Assembly (NCBI GenBank): GCA_900546145.1
Contig: URBN01000009.1
Span: forward strand, 14,741 to 78,740
DNA from: an uncultured Desulfovibrio sp.
Lineage (GTDB): Bacteria > Desulfobacterota > Desulfovibrionia > Desulfovibrionales > Desulfovibrionaceae
Reading direction: 5' to 3'
Length of the DNA: 64,000 bases
Below the pieces are notes generated by a model. It was not told where the DNA came from. It ran no database searches and was given only the letters and a program-made list of their open reading frames with translations. Below, piece after piece: positions 48,686-58,112 of the stretch (position 1 is the stretch's first letter; the number at the start of each line of letters is the position of its first letter). The position numbers and the translations under genes were made by a program.

Positions 48686-49161
48686 AATACTTCATTCCTC
48701 TCTTCTTTCTGTCCGTCCCGCGCTTCTCTGGAAGAAACCGTGGCGGGCTGTCTCTTGAAAGATAACTACATATGTTCTTCTCCCCCGTATGTCCACAGTA
48801 CCGGAACAATCCTGTATCCGGAAAAGCCCGGAAGTTCAGAAGCGCGGGAACAGCCTGGCGCAGACCTGTACTCAAAAGGCAGCAGCACCAGCGTCCGCAC
48901 AGCGCGCCCTTCTGAGGAGCGTCCGGACCTGCAGTCAGGCTGCTGCCTGAAATTTCCAGGGTTATCCCAAAAATCCACAGCCGGCTGTAGCCTTTGCGCC
49001 AGTCCCATGATAGAAAAAAGGCAAAAGTATTTTCCAGCCGTCCGCAGCACAGGGAACGGCGCGTCAGGGTAAAATGGAAAATACACGCTCCGGATGACAC
49101 ACCTATTCTTTCAGGGAGATGCCTCTGTCATTTCCGGCATCCCCCATTAAAGGAGGAGACC
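48686..49161. other. Non-coding spacer between divergent genes
   Basis: A 476-bp spacer between the DAACS transporter (minus) and the gene at 49162 (plus). It must hold promoters for both, but no clear -35/-10 pair, palindrome or gene was convincing. Confidence 0.5.
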
Positions 49162-49743
49162 ATGAGCCGCAGTCTGCTTTGCCGCGCGGGAGAAATCTGG
49201 CCCGGGGAGTTAACGGCAGAGGAAAGCGTTTTCCCCGTCCTGAAGAGCGACGGATTATCCTTTGTCCTTCTGATGGACGACCCCGTTGAAGTAGAGATCT
49301 CGGGCATATGCCACGGGCTTGTACGCTACGGGGTTACAGGGAAACAGAATATCCCCTTTGTCTTCATTTCCTTTGCCGGGGCACTCCTGGATGTGGACTG
49401 TTACATCAACCTGCTCAGGGAACCGGATGACGTGCAGCAAGTCTTCACGGGAGGGATGCCGGATAACGGCATCGTTCTGTACATCGTGGATCTGAAGACC
49501 GGGAAGACAGTGGATACCCGTCAGTTTACCGCGGATCCGGCCTTCTTCCGGCAGATGAGGGACATCGCTGCCGTCCAGCACACAGCCTATGCCAGTGCCG
49601 ACGCCGTGGAGGCAGCGGCTACGGGGATTCTGGCAGATCAGACCTCCATCTGGCACCTCATGGGAAAGACAAAATACTTCACGCTGCCGCAGGATCCGGC
49701 GCCGGTTTCCCGCGAAGCCCAGCCTGCCATAACGATCCGCTGA
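49162..49743 (+). CDS. Hypothetical protein, unrecognised
   Basis: A 193-aa soluble protein with no signal peptide or membrane segment. It has alternating hydrophobic strands in the first 120 residues (SFVLLMDDPVEVEISG, IPFVFISFAGALLDVD, GIVLYIVDLKTGK) and helices towards the end. AAAGGAGGAGA before ATG 49162 is a strong ribosome-binding site, which supports real expression. I do not recognise the family and the neighbours, both transporters on the minus strand, give no hint. Confidence 0.65.
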   Translation: MSRSLLCRAGEIWPGELTAEESVFPVLKSDGLSFVLLMDDPVEVEISGICHGLVRYGVTGKQNIPFVFISFAGALLDVDCYINLLREPDDVQQVFTGGMPDNGIVLYIVDLKTGKTVDTRQFTADPAFFRQMRDIAAVQHTAYASADAVEAAATGILADQTSIWHLMGKTKYFTLPQDPAPVSREAQPAITIR

Positions 49744-49819
49744 GAGGCCACCACAGCTTTCTCCGCGGTTATGGCCTGGCCGGAAACGCCTTTCGGGCAC
49801 CGCACGCGCACAGGCGATC

Positions 49820-49854
49820 AAAAAGGGCTTACGGGGTGCCGCCCATAAGCCCTT
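49820..49854 (-). terminator. Terminator of the MFS gene
   Basis: AAGGGCTTA and TAAGCCCTT form a 9-bp stem; read on the minus strand it ends in a run of five T. Confidence 0.88.
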
Positions 49855-49906
49855 GCCGGATCCGGCCGTACCGGGTCCGGAAATCCCGAAATACGAAGAC
49901 AGGAAT

Positions 49907-51232
49907 CTAGGCCTGCGTCTGTCCTTCCATAACAGCGGACCCGTTCTTTCTGTGCTTCAGCGATGTCTCAGGCGCCCACATCTGGCATATGACACCGCCG
50001 ACGATCAGCGTGACAGCGTAGGACCAGAGTGTGGCGTAAATGCCGAAATGTTCACTGATGACCGGAAGCAGGAATGTCGCCAGGCTGACGCCGATACGGC
50101 TCGAGGCAATGGTCAGGCCCACACCGGAAGCGCGCAGTTCCGTGGGGAAGAGCTCCGGGGGATAGGAATATTCGGCGACAATGGACATAGCCAGAACCAG
50201 GGCAAAGGCGGAAATCACGCCGATGGCCACCATAGGCGGCATATCCTTCCACAGAATGAGAAGAACGAGCAGCGCAGCCGGAACATAGAACGTCCACATC
50301 AGAAAGGCGCGCCGGCTCACATTGACAAAGACCCACGTACCGATAAAAACGCCGGCCATTGTGAAGATATTATAAAGAGCGCCGGAAGCGTGGGGATTGT
50401 CAACGTGCAGTTTCTCGAGCACGAGGGGAATGAAGATGCTGATGGCGAAGAAGGGAAGCGTCTGACAGCACCAGACCGCGCAGGAAACAACGGTCTTCCG
50501 CCACTGCTTCGCGGAAAAGAGGCTGAACCAGCTCGCCGATTCCACCTTTTCCTGTTCCTGGGGAACGAGGTAGCGGTCACCCATGAATCTGCCGATAATC
50601 TCCTGCGCCCTGTCCTGTTTTCCTGTGGCGACCAGCCACTGCGGCGATTCAGGCAGGCCGAAGCGGATGATCTGGGTAATGGCCGCAGGAACCGCGGAAG
50701 TGCAGATAACCCAGCGCCATCCGTTTTCTCCGAGCCCGTCCATGACAAAGCCCACGAGGTAGGCAATGCAGTAGCCGAGAGCCCAGAAAAGCAGAAGCCA
50801 GGCAAGGATGGTGGGGCGTTTTTTCTCGGGGGCCCATTCGCTGAGCAGGGCAACACCTGCCGTGTAGTCCGTCCCCACCAGCAACCCGAGGAAGAAGCGG
50901 ACCGTGGCCAGCAGAATGGGATCGGAAATGAAGAACTGGCTGACGGCAAAAGCAATGAGGAAAAACATGACAGAGGAATAAAGGGGCCGCCGGCCGATCC
51001 TGTCGCAGATCATGCCCGCGAACAGACAGCCGAACAGGATCCCGGCGTACGAAGCCGCGGCGAGAATTCCCATCCAGAAGCTGGTTAATCCCAGCGGTCC
51101 CTGGGCATAGCTCAGGGCAATGCCCACGATGCCAAGGGTGTACCCGTCACTCAGCTGCCCCATGAACGTTCCCGCAGTGATCCTGCGGTGGATGGACATA
51201 ACCGGTGCATCTTCAAAGCGTGTCTGTTCCAT
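49907..51232 (-). CDS. MFS transporter (sugar/organic acid porter type)
   Basis: Twelve-helix major facilitator, 441 aa. The loop 2-3 motif GMICDRIGRRPLY and the PESPQWLVATGK segment after helix 6 place it near the metabolite:H+ symporter (AAHS/sugar porter) group, so aromatic, organic or amino acids are candidates. ATG 51232 is preferred over an upstream ATG at 51283 because GGAGGT precedes it. Its promoter region carries the same 28-bp element as the divergent 2-oxoacid oxidoreductase operon, which ties the transporter to that pathway. Confidence 0.88.
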   Translation of the reverse strand: MEQTRFEDAPVMSIHRRITAGTFMGQLSDGYTLGIVGIALSYAQGPLGLTSFWMGILAAASYAGILFGCLFAGMICDRIGRRPLYSSVMFFLIAFAVSQFFISDPILLATVRFFLGLLVGTDYTAGVALLSEWAPEKKRPTILAWLLLFWALGYCIAYLVGFVMDGLGENGWRWVICTSAVPAAITQIIRFGLPESPQWLVATGKQDRAQEIIGRFMGDRYLVPQEQEKVESASWFSLFSAKQWRKTVVSCAVWCCQTLPFFAISIFIPLVLEKLHVDNPHASGALYNIFTMAGVFIGTWVFVNVSRRAFLMWTFYVPAALLVLLILWKDMPPMVAIGVISAFALVLAMSIVAEYSYPPELFPTELRASGVGLTIASSRIGVSLATFLLPVISEHFGIYATLWSYAVTLIVGGVICQMWAPETSLKHRKNGSAVMEGQTQA

Positions 51233-51287
51233 GGAAACCTCCGCGCGCTGCGCATTTGCAATTTTCGAACCAAAAACTTGCAAAATA

Positions 51288-51315
51288 AATACCGCATTAT
51301 GGTATTATATACCAT
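51288..51315 (-). promoter_or_regulatory. Three-half-site operator, MFS side
   Basis: Read on the minus strand, GGTAT, ATACC and GGTAT half-sites follow one another with 3- and 7-bp gaps. The element matches the one at 51738-51765 at 19 of 28 positions in the same orientation relative to its gene, and begins right at the predicted transcription start. Confidence 0.75.
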
Positions 51316-51323
51316 TTAAAATC

Positions 51324-51352
51324 GTTGTAAGACAGCCTCTCTCCCGTGTCAA
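51324..51352 (-). promoter_or_regulatory. MFS gene promoter
   Basis: On the minus strand a perfect TTGACA (51352-51347) is followed after 17 bp by TACAAC (51329-51324). Transcription would start near 51317, at the edge of the operator. Confidence 0.6.
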
Positions 51353-51701
51353 CAGAATCCGAAAAAAAAAGACAGAAAAACAGACCGGGAGAAGCGGGCT
51401 ATTTTTCTATAATATACTGAAATAATAATTTAATTTATTAATCACCTACCCAGGCTGCTTTGCTGTCAGAACAGAATTCCGGCCGCGGGAAAGAGGACAC
51501 ACCCCGACCCTCCCGTTTCCGCCAGGCCGGCCTTTGGCAGCGATTCTGTCTGAAATATTTCATTATATTGTTTAATATCAATAAGTTACGTGAAATATCG
51601 CCTTCAGCCAGACCATCCAGAGACGCGTTAATTTTATAACTATTTGATTTTAAAAAGAAAAAATTAAAATTTTCCTTTTTTTACATTTTTTGAAAATTTT
51701 G
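51353..51701. other. AT-rich intergenic core
   Basis: Most of the 618-bp spacer between the divergent MFS and oxidoreductase genes. It is strongly AT-rich from about 51400 to 51470 and from 51550 to 51700. No gene is seen; it may bind nucleoid proteins. Confidence 0.5.
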
Positions 51702-51731
51702 TTGACAGTTTTTTCCGGAGATTGCTATATT
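51702..51731 (+). promoter_or_regulatory. Promoter of the 2-oxoacid oxidoreductase operon
   Basis: A perfect TTGACA (51702-51707) and TATATT (51726-51731) are separated by 18 bp; transcription would start near 51738, inside the operator. Confidence 0.75.
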
Positions 51732-51737
51732 TTAATT

Positions 51738-51765
51738 GCGGTACGAAATACCACATTACGGTATA
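51738..51765 (+). promoter_or_regulatory. Three-half-site operator, oxidoreductase side
   Basis: Half-sites GGTAC, ATACC and GGTAT with 3- and 7-bp gaps, overlapping the predicted +1. Position downstream of a near-consensus promoter fits a repressor site; the IclR regulator encoded at 60860 is the obvious candidate. Confidence 0.75.
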
Positions 51766-51850
51766 TAAGCAATAGTAAAAACAGGAATGGTTTCAGGTAT
51801 CCGCTCTCCCTTTCAACCCGCGCCACAACCGTGGCGCTACCGAGGTCGCT

Positions 51851-52921
51851 ATGGCTCAGGAAGCAATGTTCTTGAAAAACACGGAAAACTTTGCCGAAAG
51901 TTTTGCGCGCTGCGGAGTGAAGTACCATTTTGCGTATCCCATTACGCCGGCTACTGACATCATGAAGCGCATGGCTGTCATTCTTCCCAAATACGGGGGG
52001 AAAATGATGCAGATGGAAAGCGAGCTTGCCGTCTCGAGCGCGCTCGCCGGAGCCGCCTGCTCCGGAACCCTGGCCGCCACGTCCAGTTCCGGTCCCGGCA
52101 TGACGCTCATGCAGGAAGCCATTTCCTTCATGGCCGGAGCAGGCCTGCCCTGCCTGATGGTCGATTCCATGCGCGTCGGCCCGGGTGATGGTGATATTCT
52201 GGGCGCCCAGAGTGACTACTACATGGCCACACGCGGAGGCGGACACGGTGACTACCGCGTCCCGGTCCTCGCCCCCATCGGCGGACAGGAAATCCCCGAC
52301 CTTGTCCCCAGGGCAATCAGGCTGGCCTATACCTACAAGACGCCTGTCCTCTTCGTCATGGACGGCGTAACGGCCCAGACAACCGAATCTGTGCTTCTGC
52401 CCGAATACCACGATTATTCAGAAGATTACGATATCTCATCCTGGGCATACACCGGAACCGGAGATCACGAAAAACGCGCTCTGATTACAGGCAGTTATTC
52501 ACATAAGGACGGCTACCTGATGAATGAGCGCCTGCGCGCCAAATACCAGGAAATCAGGGAGAAGGAACAGCTCTGGGAATCGCGGCAGACCGAAGACGCC
52601 GAACTTATCGTGGTGGCCTTCGGCATCCATGGCCGCATGTGCAAGGACCTTGTGGAAAAAATGCGCGCGCAGGGCAGAAAGGTGGGCAGCATACGCCCCA
52701 TTTCCCTGTGGCCCTTCCCGGACAAGGCCTTTGAAAACCTTCCCTCCACGCTCAGAAACATCCTTGTGGTGGAAATGAACCTTGGCCAGATGGTCGATGA
52801 CGTCCGGATCGCTGTGAACGGACGCGTGCCCGTGCACTTCTTCGGCAAAACCGGCGGCGACACGCCCATGTACACCCTGGGCGAAATGATGGCCGAAGCA
52901 AACAGAATTATGGGGGCCTAA
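51851..52921 (+). CDS. 2-oxoacid:ferredoxin oxidoreductase, alpha subunit
   Basis: Subunit of the KorA/VorB type (356 aa) with a pyrimidine-binding thiamine diphosphate domain (YHFAYPITPATDIM, MESELAVSSALAGAACSG, SSSGPGMTLMQEAISF) and a C-terminal transketolase-like domain. With the beta, gamma and ferredoxin subunits encoded next, it oxidatively decarboxylates a 2-oxoacid to acyl-CoA and CO2 with reduction of ferredoxin. Whether the substrate is 2-oxoglutarate, a branched-chain 2-oxoacid or another acid cannot be told from these motifs. It is the first gene after the shared operator. Confidence 0.92.
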   Translation: MAQEAMFLKNTENFAESFARCGVKYHFAYPITPATDIMKRMAVILPKYGGKMMQMESELAVSSALAGAACSGTLAATSSSGPGMTLMQEAISFMAGAGLPCLMVDSMRVGPGDGDILGAQSDYYMATRGGGHGDYRVPVLAPIGGQEIPDLVPRAIRLAYTYKTPVLFVMDGVTAQTTESVLLPEYHDYSEDYDISSWAYTGTGDHEKRALITGSYSHKDGYLMNERLRAKYQEIREKEQLWESRQTEDAELIVVAFGIHGRMCKDLVEKMRAQGRKVGSIRPISLWPFPDKAFENLPSTLRNILVVEMNLGQMVDDVRIAVNGRVPVHFFGKTGGDTPMYTLGEMMAEANRIMGA

Positions 52922-52922
52922 C

Positions 52923-53675
52923 ATGCCGAACCTCAGTGATAAATACGGAAAGACGTTACTTCTGGACAAGCTGACCAGTTACTGTCCCGGGTGCGGGCAC
53001 GGCGTCGTGACGAGGCTTGTGGCCGAGGCCATCGAGAAGCTGGGCATCCGCGAAAGAACCATTTCCATAGTGGGCATCGGCTGCGGCGGTTTTTCCCACC
53101 ATTACATGGATGTCGACGCCATTGAAGCAACGCACGGCCGCTCGCCGTCCTTCGCCATCGGCTACAAGCTGGCCAGACCGGACAATATCGTCTTCACCTA
53201 CTGCGGGGACGGCGACTCCTGCGCCATAGGCCTCGGGGATCTGATGCACGCGGCCAACAAGGGCCTGCCCATCACCTCCTTCATGATCAACAACACAGTC
53301 TTCGGCATGACCGGCGGCCAGATGTCTCCGACGACCCTGGAAGGGCAGATTACCTCGACGACGCCCAAAGGCCGCGATGTCACCTGGCAGGGCTACCCCC
53401 TTCTCGTGCCGGAAATGATGCGCGAAATGCCCGGCGTCAAATTTCTCTCCAGGGAAACCATCGTTTCACCAAAAACAATCATGCACGCCAAAAAAAGCAT
53501 TCAGAAGGCCTTCGAGTGCCAGATAAAAGGACTGGGCTTCGCTTTCGTCGAACTCATCGTCCCCTGCCCGACCGGCCTGAAGAAATCCGTTCACGACGCC
53601 TACGAATGGTGCAGCGACAAAATGTGCACAATGTTCAAACCCCAGGTTTTCAAAGACGAAGTGGAGCAGAAGTGA
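52923..53675 (+). CDS. 2-oxoacid:ferredoxin oxidoreductase, beta subunit
   Basis: Thiamine diphosphate-binding subunit of 250 aa. The CPGCGHG motif near the N-terminus and the diphosphate-binding GDGDS (from residue 95) ending in NN about 25 residues later are canonical. The TGGQMSPTT segment is typical of KorB/VorA. It starts 1 bp after the alpha gene stop and its TGA overlaps the gamma gene ATG. Confidence 0.95.
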   Translation: MPNLSDKYGKTLLLDKLTSYCPGCGHGVVTRLVAEAIEKLGIRERTISIVGIGCGGFSHHYMDVDAIEATHGRSPSFAIGYKLARPDNIVFTYCGDGDSCAIGLGDLMHAANKGLPITSFMINNTVFGMTGGQMSPTTLEGQITSTTPKGRDVTWQGYPLLVPEMMREMPGVKFLSRETIVSPKTIMHAKKSIQKAFECQIKGLGFAFVELIVPCPTGLKKSVHDAYEWCSDKMCTMFKPQVFKDEVEQK

Positions 53676-54220
53676 TGTTGTACAAATGCATGTTTTCAGG
53701 TTCCGGCGGCCAGGGTTCAGCTCTCATGGCGAAAATGACCTGTCACGGTGCCATCAGGGAAGGCAGGAAGGTCGTCATGACCCAGACCTACGGCATCGAA
53801 CAGCGCGGCGGCGATTCCACGGCGTACGTCATCATCTCCGACGAGCAGATTGGCAGCCCCATCGTGGAGAATGACGCCAACGTCGTCTGTGCGCTCAGCC
53901 AGTCAACCTACGAACTGTGCTACGAGGGAGTCGCTCCCGGCGGACTGCTGTTCTGCAATACGTCCATCGTCAAGGAGCCGAAGGAAACCGATAAATTCAG
54001 GCAGATTTTTCTGCCCGTGTCGGACATGGCCGTGGAAATCGGCAGCATCCGCTCTGCCAACATGGTCATGCTCGGAGCCATGATTCACGTTACCGGCATG
54101 CTTCGCAGGGAAACCATCGAGCAGGTGCTGGCTGAAGATCTCGGCAGGAAAAAACCCGCCCTGCTTGACGCCAATCTCAAAGCGCTGCAGGCCGGCTGGG
54201 ACGCAGCCCCGAAGGAGTAG
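53675..54220 (+). CDS. 2-oxoacid:ferredoxin oxidoreductase, gamma subunit
   Basis: A 181-aa CoA-binding type subunit. The N-terminal FSGSGGQGSALMAKM glycine motif is the family hallmark. ATG 53675 shares a base with the beta gene stop (TGATG), so translation is coupled. A longer upstream frame exists but would overlap the beta gene heavily. Confidence 0.93.
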   Translation: MLYKCMFSGSGGQGSALMAKMTCHGAIREGRKVVMTQTYGIEQRGGDSTAYVIISDEQIGSPIVENDANVVCALSQSTYELCYEGVAPGGLLFCNTSIVKEPKETDKFRQIFLPVSDMAVEIGSIRSANMVMLGAMIHVTGMLRRETIEQVLAEDLGRKKPALLDANLKALQAGWDAAPKE

Positions 54221-54223
54221 AAC

Positions 54224-54439
54224 ATGAGTACCAAGGTTCTTGTGATTGAAGCAGGGCGCTGCAAATCCTGCGGCCGCTGCGTGGAACTCTGCCCCAAGAA
54301 GACGCTGGCCATCGGCAAGGAAATCAATGAGCAGGGCTACAACTACGTGACCCAGATTCACCCCGAAAACTGCGTTCGCTGCAATACCTGCGGCCTCGTG
54401 TGTCCTGACATCGCCATAGGCGTGGTGCAGGCTGACTGA
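54224..54439 (+). CDS. 2-oxoacid:ferredoxin oxidoreductase, delta (2[4Fe-4S] ferredoxin) subunit
   Basis: A 71-aa ferredoxin with two complete cluster motifs: Cys13, 16, 19, 23 and Cys50, 53, 56, 60, each followed by Pro. It carries electrons from the catalytic subunits to soluble ferredoxin. The subunit order alpha-beta-gamma-delta in one transcript gives a complete enzyme. Confidence 0.95.
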   Translation: MSTKVLVIEAGRCKSCGRCVELCPKKTLAIGKEINEQGYNYVTQIHPENCVRCNTCGLVCPDIAIGVVQAD

Positions 54440-54518
54440 AAAACGTTTCCCCGACTGACATCATCCTCTGTCAGACCAGGAGTCAGGCAGGGGACAACGG
54501 GGAAAAGGGAGAAGCTGC

Positions 54519-56672
54519 ATGTCTGATCTTACACCTTTGTTCAGGCCCAAAAGCGTCGCCCTGATCGGCGCTTCGGCCAATACCACAAAGTACGGATACT
54601 GGACCGCCAAAAGCCTGCTGGAAGGCGGGTACAAGGGCAAAGTCTATCTGATAACCCGCTCCGGCGGTGAAATCCTCGGCCACAAAACCTACACTGATAT
54701 CAGCCAGGTGCCCGGCGATGTCGATCTCGCCATTATCGCCATTGCTCCCAAATATATCCTGCCCGTCATCGAGCAGTGCTCCGCAAAGGGCGTGAAAGTC
54801 GGCATCGTCGTTTCCACCGGTTTCGGTGAGACCGGCGAAGAAGGAAAGAAGCTGGAGCGCAAAATGCTCGCCACGGCCCGCAGGAGCGGCATGCGCCTCA
54901 TGGGCCCCAACTGCATGGGCATGTACAGCGCGGCCGCCAGCATCAACGCCAGCATCATCGACCTGGCCCCGGGCAATATGAGCCTGGTTCTGCAGAGTGG
55001 CAATTTCGGCATCGATATCAACTTCAACGCGAAGCAGCGCAATCTCGGCTACAGCTGCTGGTGCAGCATCGGCAATCAGCTGGATCTGCGGTTCAGCGAC
55101 TTCGTCAGCTACATCGCTGACGACGAGGCAACAAAAGTCCTTCTCCTCTATATGGAAGGCCTGCGCAAGGAAAGCGAGGCAGACGGCCGCAACTTTATCG
55201 AAGCAGCCCGCAAAACCTCACTCCGGCGCCCCATCGCGGCAATCAAGATCGGCCGCAGCGCTGCCGGCGCCCGGGCGGCGGCTTCGCATACCGGTTCTCT
55301 GGCAGGCAGCGCAAAGGTCTTTGACTCCGCCCTGAAGCAGTGCGGCATCGTCCGCGGCGACAGCCCGAACGAACTTCTGGACGTGGCCGAAACCTTCGTC
55401 AAGAGCAAGCCCGCTTTTGGCAGGCGGGTCGCCGTCCTGACCGACGGCGGCGGCCATGGCGTCATGGCCACTGACTTCTGCGAAAAATACAATCTGGAGG
55501 CTCCCGTCCTTTCTGAGGAAACCCAGAACAAACTGCGTGCCGTTCTGCAGCCGCACTGCCCCATCAAAAACCCTGTCGACCTGGCAGGCACTCCCGAACA
55601 TGACATGTGGGTCTTCGACCGCAGCCTCGAAATCCTGCTCGACGATCCTGACGTGGACGGCGTGATCATTGTGGGCCTCTACGGCGGCTACAAGGATCTC
55701 TCCGATGAATTCGCCAAACTGGAGATGGACGTGGCGAAGAGCATGGCCGGCCGCATCGCCCGGTCCGGCAAGCCAGTTGTGATGCACTCCATCTACCAGC
55801 CGCAGCACCCCGAGAGCCTGCAGTACCTGAGCGAACACGGCGTTCCCCTGTTCGATTCCGTCCAGACGGCCGTGAGGGCCATGGGCGCCCTGGTGGAATA
55901 CAGCCAGAGCCGCAGGCAGCTGCAGGAGGAGATGGACGCACCGGCACCGGATCTTCCCGCGGATCGCAGGGAGAAAGCCGGTGAAATTTTCGCGAAAGTC
56001 CGCAGCGAGGGCCGCGTCAATCTCGTGGAACCCGAAGCCAGGGCTGTCCTGGACGCCTACGGCCTGAAGCAGGCCCCGTATTACCTGGCCACGAGCGCAG
56101 CTGAGGCTTCCGAATTCTGGAAAAAGCTCGGCGCTCCGGCTGCCATGAAGATTGTCTCCCCCGACATTCTGCACAAGACCGACGCCGGAGGCGTGTGCCT
56201 GAACGTCAGGTCCGCGGAAGAAGCCGCGGCCGCGTACGACAGGCTGGTGGCGAACGGCCTGAAATACAGGCCTGACGCCAGCATCTTCGGCGTGATGCTC
56301 ACCCCCATGCTGCCAGGCGGCGTGGAATGCATCATCGGCGCCATTCAGGATTCCACCTTCGGCCCCGTCATCATGTTCGGGCTCGGCGGCATCTTCGTGG
56401 AAGTCCTCAAGGATGTCTCCTTCAGGGTCGCTCCCGTCAGAATGCCGGAATGCCTGCGCATGATTCAGGAAATCAGGGGAGCCGCCATGCTGGGCGGCGT
56501 ACGCGGACAGAAACCGCGCGATGTCACCGCCCTGGCCCGGACGGCCTCCACAATTTCCTATATGGTGGATGAACTGAGAGACATCGCCGAAGTGGATTTG
56601 AACCCTGTCTTTGCCCTGGAAAACGGTCTTGCCATCGCCGACGCACGCATTGTGCTGCGTCCCAGAGGCTAG
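54519..56672 (+). CDS. Acyl-CoA synthetase (ADP-forming), single-chain
   Basis: Converts acyl-CoA, ADP and phosphate to free acid, CoA and ATP. The 717-aa protein fuses the alpha part (CoA-binding Rossmann domain VALIGASANTTKYGYW, the LMGPNCMGMYS motif, SHTGSLAGS) with the beta part, an ATP-grasp domain from about residue 490 (KIVSPDILHKTDAGGV). The conserved phosphorylated His is probably in GGGHGVMATD. Downstream of an oxoacid oxidoreductase it would recover energy by substrate-level phosphorylation. Gap to the ferredoxin gene is 79 bp, without a terminator carrying a T-run. Confidence 0.93.
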   Translation: MSDLTPLFRPKSVALIGASANTTKYGYWTAKSLLEGGYKGKVYLITRSGGEILGHKTYTDISQVPGDVDLAIIAIAPKYILPVIEQCSAKGVKVGIVVSTGFGETGEEGKKLERKMLATARRSGMRLMGPNCMGMYSAAASINASIIDLAPGNMSLVLQSGNFGIDINFNAKQRNLGYSCWCSIGNQLDLRFSDFVSYIADDEATKVLLLYMEGLRKESEADGRNFIEAARKTSLRRPIAAIKIGRSAAGARAAASHTGSLAGSAKVFDSALKQCGIVRGDSPNELLDVAETFVKSKPAFGRRVAVLTDGGGHGVMATDFCEKYNLEAPVLSEETQNKLRAVLQPHCPIKNPVDLAGTPEHDMWVFDRSLEILLDDPDVDGVIIVGLYGGYKDLSDEFAKLEMDVAKSMAGRIARSGKPVVMHSIYQPQHPESLQYLSEHGVPLFDSVQTAVRAMGALVEYSQSRRQLQEEMDAPAPDLPADRREKAGEIFAKVRSEGRVNLVEPEARAVLDAYGLKQAPYYLATSAAEASEFWKKLGAPAAMKIVSPDILHKTDAGGVCLNVRSAEEAAAAYDRLVANGLKYRPDASIFGVMLTPMLPGGVECIIGAIQDSTFGPVIMFGLGGIFVEVLKDVSFRVAPVRMPECLRMIQEIRGAAMLGGVRGQKPRDVTALARTASTISYMVDELRDIAEVDLNPVFALENGLAIADARIVLRPRG

Positions 56673-56726
56673 CAGACCGCAGGTCATCTCCATTCGAAAA
56701 CAGTATCGCATTCGCGGAGGTTTCTT

Positions 56727-58049
56727 ATGCAAACAGTCAAGCGTTTCCCGACGACCACAGGCCAGAGCTGGCTCGAAATGTCTTCCTTCAAGGATCACAT
56801 GTTCAGACCGCATACGGAAATTGAAGACAAATACGACTACGTGATCGTCGGCGCCGGTTACGGCGGCTACGGCGTGGCGAGCCATCTCGCCGAGCTGTGC
56901 CCGGATGCAAAAATCGCCGTCTTTGAAGCTCTCAAGCTGGGCAATGGCGACAGCGGAAAGAACGCGGGCTTCATCATCGACGTTCCGCATAACTTCGGCG
57001 ACCAGGGCAACTCAACCTTCGATGACAACTTCATGTACTACAAGCTGAATACCTTCATTATCAGCTACATGCGCAAGAAAATCGAGGAATCCGGCATCAA
57101 GGTGGACTGGGATCCCTGTGGCAAATACCTGTGCTGCGTCGAACCCAAATCCTTCAAGATGATGGAGGAAGAAGCCCGGGATCTCGACAAGATGAAGGTT
57201 CACTATGAAATCTATGAGGGAGAGGACCTCGCGAGGCGCATCGGCACGCACTACTACAAGAAGGCCCTCTACACTCCGGGAACGCTTCTGGTGAACCCCG
57301 CAGACGTGCTGCGCGGCCTCTACTCCGTCCTGCCCGAGAACGTTTCCGTCTTTGAGGAATGCCCGGTCATGGGCATTGCCAACGGAAGTCCCGCCCATGT
57401 CTACCTGCTCAATGGCAAGGAAATCACGACGAAGGTCGTCGTTGTGACAGGCGGTCCCTTCATCGAGGAATTCGGCATCGTGAAGCACACCTTCTGCCCC
57501 GTCCTTTCCTATGGTGCCTTTACCCGTCAGCTCAACGATCGGGAAATGCACTTCTTCGAGGGCGTCAAGCCCTGGGGCTGCACGGCCGGCCATCCCGCGG
57601 GAACAACGGTCCGTTTCACCACCGACAACCGCATCTTTGTGCGTAACGGCTTCAGCTACGCAACGAGTCTTACCACTTCGCATCAGCGCATCCGCCGCGC
57701 CATCCCCAAGCTCCGCAAGGCGTTCGAGGATCGCTTCCCCGAAATCCGCAACGTCAATTTCGAATTCATCTACGGCGGCATGATCAACATGACCATGAAC
57801 TTCCGGCCTCTCCTGACCAGGCAGCACCCCAACATCTACGCCTCGGCTTCCGGCGAGGGCGCAGGTGTTGCCAAGACCACACTGCTCGGCCATTACCTCG
57901 CGGAATGGATTTGCGGCATCGACAGCGATGCCCTGCGCTTCCTCCAGCGCATAGCCACCCCAAGCCATCTGCCGCCTGAACCCCTGGTTACCATCGGCGC
58001 TACCGCCCGCCTGATGTGGGAGGAATTCAACGCCAAGAAGGAGATTTAG
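56727..58049 (+). CDS. FAD-dependent amine/amino-acid oxidoreductase (DAO family)
   Basis: A 440-aa flavoprotein of the D-amino acid oxidase/sarcosine oxidase fold. The dinucleotide motif VIVGAGYGGYGVASHL sits at about residues 38-53, followed by the acidic strand end FEA and the NGDSGKNAGF segment seen in OrdL/PuuB-like members. A C-terminal FAD-contacting region (YASASGEGAGVAKTT) is present. It probably dehydrogenates a C-N bond to an imine. No signal peptide is seen; the electron acceptor is unknown. A RidA gene follows, which fits an imine product. Confidence 0.85.
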   Translation: MQTVKRFPTTTGQSWLEMSSFKDHMFRPHTEIEDKYDYVIVGAGYGGYGVASHLAELCPDAKIAVFEALKLGNGDSGKNAGFIIDVPHNFGDQGNSTFDDNFMYYKLNTFIISYMRKKIEESGIKVDWDPCGKYLCCVEPKSFKMMEEEARDLDKMKVHYEIYEGEDLARRIGTHYYKKALYTPGTLLVNPADVLRGLYSVLPENVSVFEECPVMGIANGSPAHVYLLNGKEITTKVVVVTGGPFIEEFGIVKHTFCPVLSYGAFTRQLNDREMHFFEGVKPWGCTAGHPAGTTVRFTTDNRIFVRNGFSYATSLTTSHQRIRRAIPKLRKAFEDRFPEIRNVNFEFIYGGMINMTMNFRPLLTRQHPNIYASASGEGAGVAKTTLLGHYLAEWICGIDSDALRFLQRIATPSHLPPEPLVTIGATARLMWEEFNAKKEI

Positions 58050-58112
58050 GTTCACCCGGCACCGCTCGTTTTTCCTTCCGACAGGAACAGTTCCCTCTCT
58101 CCTTCCCTGCCA

